Source: an uncultured Collinsella sp. (GTDB lineage Bacteria; Actinomycetota; Coriobacteriia; Coriobacteriales; Coriobacteriaceae). Taken from it: DNA of 16,900 nucleotides. Location of the stretch: contig CAJLLB010000030.1 of the NCBI GenBank assembly GCA_905207425.1, forward strand, positions 1 through 16,900. Direction: 5' to 3'. The first letter of the stretch is position 1, and each line of letters begins with the position of its first letter. Positions 1 through 5,978 of the stretch are shown piece by piece. The position numbers were made by a program, and so were the translations under genes. The notes under the pieces are model-generated. The model was not told where the DNA came from and made no database searches. It saw only the letters and a list, made by a program, of their open reading frames with translations.

Positions 1-1017
1 AGCCGCATCGGCATCGGCCGTCGCATGGTTCGCGGCCCAACGCAGGTTCTCGACCGTACCGGCGATACGCGTGAGCGAGTTCTCGGCACCCTCCAGGCGC
101 TCCCAAGAAAAGTCGAGAGGTGAGCGATAGCTCGTCTGCAGCATCAGCAGGCGCAGGGCGGCAGCGGAGTGCTGCTCGAGGACCTCGGCCAGCGTAAAGA
201 AGTTGCCGAGCGACTTGGACATCTTCTCGCCGTCTACCAGCAGCATGCCCGTGTGCATCCAGGTGTTGGAGAAGCCCTGGTGCCAGGCGCAGGTGGCCTG
301 GGCGCACTCGTTCTCATGATGCGGGAAGGCAAGGTCGGAGCCACCGCCGTGGATGTCAATCGGGGTGCCCAGGTAGCGGTGCACCATGGCGGCGCACTCG
401 GTGTGCCAACCGGGACGCCCCTCGCCCCAGGGGCTCGGCCAGCTGGGCTCGCCGGGCTTGGCGGCCTTCCACAGGGCAAAGTCGAGCGGGTCGTTCTTGT
501 CCTCGTTCTCCTCGATGCGCGCGCCAACCATAAGGTCGTCGATGTTGCGGCCCGAGACCTGACCATAGTTGGGATCGCTGCGCACGGCAAAGTACACGTC
601 GCCGTTATCGGCGGCGTAGGCGTGGCCCTGCTCGATGAGCGTCTTGATCATGGCGATCATGGGGCCGATCTCCTTGGTGGCGCGAGGACGCACATCGGGA
701 TCGAGCACGTTGGCGGCGCGCATAACGCCGATAAACTTGTCAGAGAACTCCGTCGCAACCTCGGCGGCGGTACGGCCCTGCTCGTTGGCGCGCTTGATGA
801 TCTTGTCATCGACATCGGTGAGGTTCTGGGCAAACGTGACCTCGTAGCCGCTCGCGATGAGCCAGCGACGAATCACGTCAAAGCTGATGAACGTGCGGGC
901 ATTGCCGATGTGGATGTTGTCGTAGACCGTGGGGCCGCACACGTACATGCGGACCTTGCCGGACTCGATGGGCTGGAACTCTTCCTTTTTATGGGTAGCG
1001 CTGTTATAGATACGCAT
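1..1017 (-). CDS. cysS: Cysteinyl-tRNA synthetase (C-terminal part beyond window)
   Basis: Class I aminoacyl-tRNA synthetase that charges tRNA-Cys with cysteine in the cytoplasm. The first 339 codons are present; the gene continues past position 1, so the anticodon-binding end is not seen. The translation begins MRIYNSATHKKEEF. The HIGH-type motif reads HIGN at residues 36-39 and KMSKS is at 265-269. The four expected zinc ligands are visible: C27, C208 (in GWHTECAAM), H233 and E237 (in FPHHENEC), which line up with the E. coli enzyme shifted by one residue. The ATG lies 3 nt after the ispF stop and has an AAGGAG ribosome binding site inside the end of ispF, so it is the last visible gene of the disA-ispD-ispF-cysS operon. 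The HIGN variant is normal for this family. Identification is secure. Confidence 0.97.
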   Translation of the reverse strand, partial: MRIYNSATHKKEEFQPIESGKVRMYVCGPTVYDNIHIGNARTFISFDVIRRWLIASGYEVTFAQNLTDVDDKIIKRANEQGRTAAEVATEFSDKFIGVMRAANVLDPDVRPRATKEIGPMIAMIKTLIEQGHAYAADNGDVYFAVRSDPNYGQVSGRNIDDLMVGARIEENEDKNDPLDFALWKAAKPGEPSWPSPWGEGRPGWHTECAAMVHRYLGTPIDIHGGGSDLAFPHHENECAQATCAWHQGFSNTWMHTGMLLVDGEKMSKSLGNFFTLAEVLEQHSAAALRLLMLQTSYRSPLDFSWERLEGAENSLTRIAGTVENLRWAANHATADADAA

Positions 1018-1020
1018 TCG

Positions 1021-1515
1021 TTACTCCTTAACGGTTTTCTGTAGCAGGCAGACGGCCCAGGCGCCGATTCCCTCGCCCTGGCCTTCCCAACCGAGCTTTT
1101 CGGTCGTAGTGGCGGCGACGCCCACGTTTTCGACGTCAACGCCCAGGGCATGGGCAAGGTTGGCGCGCATGGCATCGCGGTGCGGGGTGATCTTGGGTTG
1201 TTGACAGGCAATGGTGCAATCGGCATCGACAAACTCGAAGCCCAGCTCGCGCGCATAGCCCATCACGCGAGCGAGCAGCACCATCGAATCAGCACCCTCA
1301 TAGGCGGGGTCGGTATCGGGGAATAGCTTGCCGATGTCTCCCCCGCGGCAGGCGCCCAGAATGGCGTCGGCCAAGGCGTGCGCGAGCACATCGGCATCCG
1401 AGTGGCCCAGCAGGCCGCGCTCGTAGGGAATGTCGACACCGCCGATGATACATCGACGCCCCTCCACCAGACGGTGGACGTCGTAGCCATGGCCAATGCG
1501 CAGGTTACTGAACAT
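1021..1515 (-). CDS. ispF: 2-C-methyl-D-erythritol 2,4-cyclodiphosphate synthase
   Basis: Fifth enzyme of the MEP (non-mevalonate) isoprenoid pathway. It converts CDP-methylerythritol 2-phosphate to the cyclic diphosphate with release of CMP. The protein is 164 residues, the usual length. The N-terminal GHGYDVHRL supplies the metal ligands D12 and H14, and H46 lies in the following GHSDADVLAHALADAI stretch. Conserved FPDTDP is near 65-70 and a TTEKLGW segment is near the C-terminus. The frame stays open 11 codons upstream, but the ATG at 1515 is chosen because AGGA stands 8 nt before it and the protein then starts at the conserved region. This start overlaps the ispD stop by 11 nt, which suggests translational coupling. 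IspF often acts with IspD, or is fused to it, in other bacteria; here they are separate. Confidence 0.96.
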   Translation of the reverse strand: MFSNLRIGHGYDVHRLVEGRRCIIGGVDIPYERGLLGHSDADVLAHALADAILGACRGGDIGKLFPDTDPAYEGADSMVLLARVMGYARELGFEFVDADCTIACQQPKITPHRDAMRANLAHALGVDVENVGVAATTTEKLGWEGQGEGIGAWAVCLLQKTVKE

Positions 1516-2233
1516 GGGGAAGGTCCTCTCCCTCGGCCATGCGGCCAAGCAGAATCGCGGTTACGGGACGCAGGTCCTCGGGCACCGTCACCTTAAGGTT
1601 ATCGCGCGGGCTCTGGACGCAGCGGACGCGCCCACCCATGCGCTCGACCAGCGACGAATCATCGGTGCCGATAAAGCCCTCGGCAATGGCTGCAGCATGG
1701 GCGCGCTTCATAGCATCGACGCTAAAGATCTGCGGCGTCTGCGCTGCCCAGTAGAGCTCACGCGGCGGCGTCTCGACGATATTGTCGCCATCGACGATCT
1801 TGAGCGTGTCGATCGCGGGCTGGCCGCACACGACACCGTCGAGCGAGCGGTCGCTCACGAGCACGTCGATAGCGTGGTCGATGGCCTCGGTCGTAATGAG
1901 CGGACGGGCGCCGTCGTGGATAGCGACATATTCGAAACCCGCCGGCACCGCGTGCACGCCGGCGCGGGTGGAATCCTGACGAGTATCGCCGGCATCGGCA
2001 AAGCTGATGGGCGTGTCATAGTCAAACGGGTCGATAGCCAAGCGGCGCATCTCGGCACGGCGCTCGGCAGGGCAAACCACGACGATATGGCCGACCTTGT
2101 CGCTACGATCGAACGCGCGGATGGACCAGCTCATGAGCGGACGGCCCGCCACGTTAACGAGCTGCTTGCCGCCGGGATTTCCAAAGCGCTGGCCGCTGCC
2201 GCCGGCAACGACCACGGCGCATACGGGCGCCAT
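1505..2233 (-). CDS. ispD: 2-C-methyl-D-erythritol 4-phosphate cytidylyltransferase
   Basis: Third enzyme of the MEP pathway. It transfers CMP from CTP to methylerythritol 4-phosphate. The protein is 242 residues, in the normal range. It has the nucleotide-binding N-terminus VVVAGGSGQRFG with R16 and K23 (in GGKQL) in the positions of the catalytic Arg and Lys of E. coli IspD. Further family blocks are AIHDGARPL, GQPAIDTLK, WAAQTPQIF and GTDDSSLVER, and the C-terminal NLKVTVPEDL. The ATG shares its A with the disA TAA stop (TAATG), so the two are almost certainly translated in a coupled way from one mRNA. The end overlaps the ispF start. No sign of damage. Confidence 0.96.
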   Translation of the reverse strand: MAPVCAVVVAGGSGQRFGNPGGKQLVNVAGRPLMSWSIRAFDRSDKVGHIVVVCPAERRAEMRRLAIDPFDYDTPISFADAGDTRQDSTRAGVHAVPAGFEYVAIHDGARPLITTEAIDHAIDVLVSDRSLDGVVCGQPAIDTLKIVDGDNIVETPPRELYWAAQTPQIFSVDAMKRAHAAAIAEGFIGTDDSSLVERMGGRVRCVQSPRDNLKVTVPEDLRPVTAILLGRMAEGEDLPHVQ

Positions 2234-3300
2234 TATGCGTTCCCCTGTTTGGTGCCCTTCATGCGGTACAGCGAGTCCGCAAGAATGGCAGGGTTGTTGA
2301 CGCCAAAGTCGCCCAAGCGCTCCGGATCCTCGCTGATGTCATCCATGAGCTCCTGCAGCGAGCCGTACTCGTCGACGATCTTCTCGGCCACGCCGTCGCG
2401 CACGACGGACACGCGCGAAAGCGTGCGCAGGCCCAGCGGCGTCATGACGGAGTCCTCGTCCAAGTCGTCATAGCCCAGAACTGCCGCCACGTGCTGCGGG
2501 TCGGACAGGTCCTTAGGCGTCATACGGGCAAGCTCAGCGCGAATCTTCTCGGCGTTGGCCTCAGAGGAATCGCTTGCGTAGTCGCGGATCATCAAGTCGT
2601 ATTCGGTATCCATGCTGGAGCCCGCGAGCTGCTCGAGCTGCATCTGCACGAGCTTGCCCTGGTTACCCAGCTTGACGATGCAATCCTTAAGCTCGGTCTT
2701 TGCCTGTTGCATGATCTCGAAACTCGAGAAGATGCCGGTGATGTCGGCGAGCGTGACGTAGTCGTCGAGCTCAAGGGCCGTCAGGCGCAGCAGGGAGCGA
2801 TCGAGCGACTGACGGGTAGTCTGGAGCGTGGCGACGAGCTGGTTGACCGAGCTCATGATGGTGGTGACGGGCTGGATCTCGTAGCTCTTGCCGTGGACGT
2901 ACACGTTGACGACGGCACGACGAGCCGAAACCGAGATCACGATGGCGTCGGTGAGCACCGACATGCGAGCGGCAGTACGGTGACGCATGCCCGTCTCACT
3001 CGTGGCGAGCGAGGGATCGGGATTGAGGTGGAAGTTGGCACGCAGGATCTGGGTGAGGTCGCCATCGATAACGATGGCACCGTCCATCTTGGAGAGCTCG
3101 AACAGGCGGTTCGAGGTAAACGAAATGTTGAGCGGGAAGCCGTCGTTACCGGCGGCGAGCACGTTTTCGGTGTCGCCGACGCAGATAAGGGCGCCCAGGT
3201 GACCGGCAATGATCATGTCGAGGGCGGTGCGGATCGGCTGACCGGGGGCAGTCAGGCGGATGGCCTGTTCCATACGCTTTTGCAGCTCGTTCTTATCCAA
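2233..3300 (-). CDS. disA: Diadenylate cyclase / DNA integrity scanning protein DisA
   Basis: Makes the second messenger c-di-AMP from two ATP. In Bacillus it forms an octamer that scans DNA and lowers c-di-AMP synthesis at branched DNA. The protein is 355 residues, the usual size. The N-terminal DAC domain shows the catalytic DGA at residues 73-75 and the RHR motif at 106-108 (GMRHRTA). A helical linker follows (about 140-290), then a helix-hairpin-helix DNA-binding end (EYGSLQELMDDI, near 315-350). The start is taken as TTG at 3300: no in-frame ATG precedes the conserved MDKNELQ stretch, and GGGAG lies 7 nt upstream. It is first in the disA-ispD-ispF-cysS operon and is divergent from mntP. 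A TTG start may hold translation low, but that is inference. Confidence 0.95.
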   Translation of the reverse strand: MDKNELQKRMEQAIRLTAPGQPIRTALDMIIAGHLGALICVGDTENVLAAGNDGFPLNISFTSNRLFELSKMDGAIVIDGDLTQILRANFHLNPDPSLATSETGMRHRTAARMSVLTDAIVISVSARRAVVNVYVHGKSYEIQPVTTIMSSVNQLVATLQTTRQSLDRSLLRLTALELDDYVTLADITGIFSSFEIMQQAKTELKDCIVKLGNQGKLVQMQLEQLAGSSMDTEYDLMIRDYASDSSEANAEKIRAELARMTPKDLSDPQHVAAVLGYDDLDEDSVMTPLGLRTLSRVSVVRDGVAEKIVDEYGSLQELMDDISEDPERLGDFGVNNPAILADSLYRMKGTKQGNA

Positions 3301-3307
3301 GGCATCG

Positions 3308-3312
3308 CTCCC
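3308..3312 (-). promoter_or_regulatory. Ribosome binding site deciding the disA TTG start
   Basis: GGGAG on the minus strand, 7 nt before TTG at 3300. The nearby ATG codons at 3305 and 3314 are in a different frame, which closes after a few codons or gives no known protein, so this site supports the TTG as the true disA start. Confidence 0.6.
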
Positions 3313-3450
3313 ATCGTATACGCTCCATAAACGTCAATAAGTTTCTCACGGTTTGCCCCTGTGACGCCCGCAAAATCCGATGCTTACAGAATGAGCGAAC
3401 ACAGCTGAGAGCCCCAATCCAAATGAGCTGCTTATGTGGTAGCATCGGGA

Positions 3451-3556
3451 TTCGCATAAATGAGGGAGTAGTCGCGTGATCGGGTTCGCCTCCGGTGGCG
3501 CGGCAAGTCAACACACTGGCCGATGCGGCCTGGCTTGCCTTAATGAACGAGACTCG
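3451..3556 (+). ncRNA. yybP-ykoY manganese riboswitch aptamer
   Basis: This leader precedes the Mn2+ exporter gene mntP and has the layout of the yybP-ykoY family. GGGAGTAG at 3464-3471 is the conserved first-loop sequence. A second arm, GGCAAG (3502-3507) with CTTGCC (3534-3539), encloses CAACACACT (3509-3517) and a small GGCCG/CGGCC hairpin (3518-3530), matching the conserved CA-rich metal-binding loop. The closing helix can form from TTCG (3451-3454) and CGAG (3548-3551). In this family Mn2+ joins the two loops and switches the gene on. The 3' side of the closing helix overlaps the 5' arm of the terminator at 3550-3594, so the folds are mutually exclusive. A possible extended -10 (TGGTAGCAT, 3437-3445) lies just upstream, a little close to the aptamer. 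Confidence 0.88.
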
Positions 3557-3594
3557 TGGCTGTGCGCGCAACGCGTACGCCACGAGTCTTTTTT
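3550..3594 (+). terminator. Riboswitch expression-platform terminator before mntP
   Basis: Perfect 11-bp stem, AGACTCGTGGC (3550-3560) with GCCACGAGTCT (3579-3589), an 18-nt loop and a run of six T (3589-3594). It stands 53 nt before the mntP ATG, so it must be read through for mntP to be expressed. This fits a transcriptional ON switch at high manganese. Confidence 0.9.
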
Positions 3595-3647
3595 GTTACT
3601 CCCCCAAGAGGTACACGCGGGCCCGCCCGCAGAGAGGGAGCCAGACT

Positions 3648-4226
3648 ATGGGACTCGCAGAGCTCGTGTTGCTCGCCGTTGGCCTTTCGATGGACGCCTT
3701 TGCCGTATCCATCTGCAAGGGCCTTGGCATGAAGAAGATCAACCTTAAGGTCGCCGTAGTGCTCGGCCTGTTCTTTGGCGGCTTCCAGGCAGGCATGCCC
3801 GTGATCGGATGGGCGCTTGGCAGTCAATTCATGAGCATCATCGGCCCCATCGACCACTGGATCGCCTTTATCCTTTTGGCCTTCATCGGCAGCAAAATGC
3901 TGTGGGAAGCCTTTACCGAAGACGAGGATGAAGACGACGGCAAGGATGCCGAGAAGATTGAACTGGGCGAGTACCTGATCCTCGCCATCGCCACCTCAAT
4001 CGACGCCCTGGCCGTGGGCATCTCGTTTGCCGCGCTCTCGGTTGACATCGTGCCCGCTGTATCGCTTATCGGCGTCACAACGTTTATCTTCTCCGTCGCC
4101 GGCGTAGCGATCGGCCACACCTTTGGCGCGCGCTACGAAAAACCCGCCACCATCGTGGGTGGCGTCGTGCTCATCCTCATCGGGCTTAAGATCTTGCTTG
4201 AGCATCTGGGGATTCTCGCACTGTAA
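3648..4226 (+). CDS. mntP: Manganese efflux pump MntP
   Basis: Inner-membrane exporter that removes excess Mn2+. The 192-residue protein has the expected six hydrophobic segments in two three-helix halves. Each half carries the conserved acidic signature, SMDAFAVS with D16 and SIDALAVGIS with D119. The halves are joined by a strongly acidic cytoplasmic loop at about 91-103 (EDEDEDDGKD). The frame is open far upstream, but those codons lie in the riboswitch and terminator. The ATG at 3648 follows GAGGGAG by 7 nt and matches the usual family start. It is the only plus-strand gene here, divergent from disA and convergent with pepD. Regulation by manganese is expected from the riboswitch. Confidence 0.95.
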   Translation: MGLAELVLLAVGLSMDAFAVSICKGLGMKKINLKVAVVLGLFFGGFQAGMPVIGWALGSQFMSIIGPIDHWIAFILLAFIGSKMLWEAFTEDEDEDDGKDAEKIELGEYLILAIATSIDALAVGISFAALSVDIVPAVSLIGVTTFIFSVAGVAIGHTFGARYEKPATIVGGVVLILIGLKILLEHLGILAL

Positions 4227-4231
4227 CGAAT

Positions 4232-4266
4232 AACGGCCGCCCGGCATTACGCCAAGCGGCCGTTTT
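4232..4266 (+). terminator. Intrinsic terminator after mntP, possibly bidirectional
   Basis: Perfect 9-bp stem, AACGGCCGC (4232-4240) with GCGGCCGTT (4256-4264), a 15-nt loop and TTTT on the plus strand, 5 bp after the mntP stop. On the minus strand the hairpin is followed by TTATT, so it may also stop the convergent pepD transcript, whose stop codon is 41 bp away. Confidence 0.85.
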
Positions 4267-4306
4267 CATAGCCAGCCGTTTTAGAGCGGCTTAACTAAGG
4301 CGACCT

Positions 4307-5764
4307 TTACGCAGCGAGGCGCTTGAGGACATCGATGAGCAGCTCGTAGAAGCGCTCGGCAGAAGCGAGCTCCATGCTCTCGTCCGGGGTGTGAACATCG
4401 GAGAGCGTCGGACCCACGGCGATGGCGTCCAGACCGTGCAGGGCCTCGGCAAACAGGCCGCACTCAAGGCCGGCGTGAATGGACTCGATGCGCAGCTCGG
4501 AGCCAAAGAGCTCGCGATAGCTCTCGACGAAGACGTCGCGGACCGGCGAATGCTCGGCATAGCTCCAGCCGGGATACTCGAACTCAAACTTGGCGTCGAA
4601 GCCCAGGACATCGGCCAGCGTCTGCAGACGATCCTTGAACTCGTTCTGCAGCGAGGTGATCGAGGAACGCGGGGACAGCATGATCTTGACCTCGTCGTCA
4701 GAGGTGGCAACCACACCGATGTTGGAGGAAACCTCGACGGAGCCGTCGGTGGCGACGTTGCGGCGAATCACGCCGTTAGGGGCAAGACGCAGGGCGCGGA
4801 TGAGGGCAAGCGCGGACTTCTGGTCCATGGCCTCGACCTCGGCGTCGTCGGCAATCTCGACGGTGCAGGTAAAGCCGGGGTCGAAGACCTCGAGCTCGGC
4901 AGTGACGTCGGCGATGATGCCCTTTGCGATCTGGGCCGCGGCCTCGGCGGCAGCGTGGTCGGCGTAGACCAGAACAGCTTTGCACTCACGGTTGATGGCG
5001 TTGTCCTTGGTGCCGCCGTTAAAGCTAACGATGGCGGGCTCGCCGGCGACCATCAGGCGGTCGATGATGCGGGCCATGATGAGGTTGCCGTTGCCGCGCT
5101 CCAGGTGGATGTCGGCGCCGGAGTGACCGCCCAACAGGCCAGAAATCTCGAGCGTGAGGGTGCTACCGGTCTTGTGCTCGCGCGCGATCGGGCAGGTGTA
5201 GGTAACGACGACGCCGCCGGCGCAGCTGACGGTGGCAACGCCCTCTTCCTCGGAGTCAAGGTTAATCATGGTGCGGGCGCTAATCTGGGACTTGTCGAGC
5301 GTCTCGGCGCCGACCAGGCCAGTCTCCTCGTCGGTGGTGAATACGCACTCGAGGGCCGGATGGGCAATCGAATCGTCGTTGAGCACAGTAAGCATAAGCG
5401 CGACGGCGATGCCGTTGTCAGCGCCCAGCGTAGTACCGTTAGCGGTGAGGACGCCGTCCTTGACGACCAGGTCGATACCATCAGTCGTAAAGTCGTGCTC
5501 AACGGAGCCCAGCTTGTCGCACACCATGTCGATGTGACCCTGCAGCATCACGGTCGGGGCATTCTCGGCGCCGGCAGATGCGGGCTTGCGAATGATGACG
5601 TTGTAGACCTCGTCCTGATACACATCGAGACCGCGCTCCTTGGCAAACGCGACCAGGAAATCGCTGATGCCCTTCTCGTTGCCAGACCCACGGGGGATCG
5701 CGCTGACCTCCTCAAAGAAATGGAACAGCTGGGCGGGCTCGTAGCCGGTAATCTTGTAGTCCAT
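4307..5764 (-). CDS. pepD: Cytosol aminoacyl-histidine dipeptidase (peptidase D, M20 family)
   Basis: Di-zinc metallopeptidase that hydrolyses Xaa-His and other dipeptides in the cytoplasm. The 485-residue protein equals the length of E. coli PepD. Metal and catalytic residues fall at a constant offset of three from that enzyme: H77 and D79 (LQGHIDMVCDK), D116 (LGADNGIA), E146-E147 (TDEETGL), D170 (INLDSEEE) and H458 (SDVHTPDE). The frame extends 35 codons further, but the ATG at 5764 has a perfect AAGGAGG about 5 nt upstream and gives the conserved start. The promoter should lie in the 214-bp gap to clpC (5765-5978), where I could not fix a clear -35/-10 pair. In this setting it probably serves peptide use by a saccharolytic or proteolytic anaerobe (inference). 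Confidence 0.95.
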   Translation of the reverse strand: MDYKITGYEPAQLFHFFEEVSAIPRGSGNEKGISDFLVAFAKERGLDVYQDEVYNVIIRKPASAGAENAPTVMLQGHIDMVCDKLGSVEHDFTTDGIDLVVKDGVLTANGTTLGADNGIAVALMLTVLNDDSIAHPALECVFTTDEETGLVGAETLDKSQISARTMINLDSEEEGVATVSCAGGVVVTYTCPIAREHKTGSTLTLEISGLLGGHSGADIHLERGNGNLIMARIIDRLMVAGEPAIVSFNGGTKDNAINRECKAVLVYADHAAAEAAAQIAKGIIADVTAELEVFDPGFTCTVEIADDAEVEAMDQKSALALIRALRLAPNGVIRRNVATDGSVEVSSNIGVVATSDDEVKIMLSPRSSITSLQNEFKDRLQTLADVLGFDAKFEFEYPGWSYAEHSPVRDVFVESYRELFGSELRIESIHAGLECGLFAEALHGLDAIAVGPTLSDVHTPDESMELASAERFYELLIDVLKRLAA

Positions 5765-5917
5765 GGTGCCTCCTTGGCGCAACTGGTTAGACAGTAAGAC
5801 ATGCGACTTGTATATTCCCAGACTTTGCGTGCATAAACCAGTCGAAAACGCCGAGCGCCCTCGCATCATCGGCTAACGGTGGAACGTATAGCGTAACGGT
5901 CACAACTTCCGCAGCTC

Positions 5918-5953
5918 TACAAATCGAGGCGCCCTTTCCGGAGCGCCTCGATT
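5918..5953 (-). terminator. Terminator of clpC
   Basis: Perfect 11-bp inverted repeat, AATCGAGGCGC (5922-5932) with GCGCCTCGATT (5943-5953), with a 10-nt loop. It starts 26 bp beyond the clpC stop. Read on the minus strand it is followed only by TTTGT, so the stem is strong but the U-tract is short. Confidence 0.7.
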
Positions 5954-5978
5954 GCGCGTATCAAATTGTCGCCACGCC

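Noticed and set aside
3293..3583. 96-codon minus-strand open frame upstream of disA
   Set aside because: It lies mostly in the riboswitch and terminator DNA, has no recognisable domain, and is in a different frame from disA.
4391..5797. 468-codon plus-strand open frame opposite pepD
   Set aside because: Antisense shadow; the minus strand encodes PepD with all zinc ligands in place.
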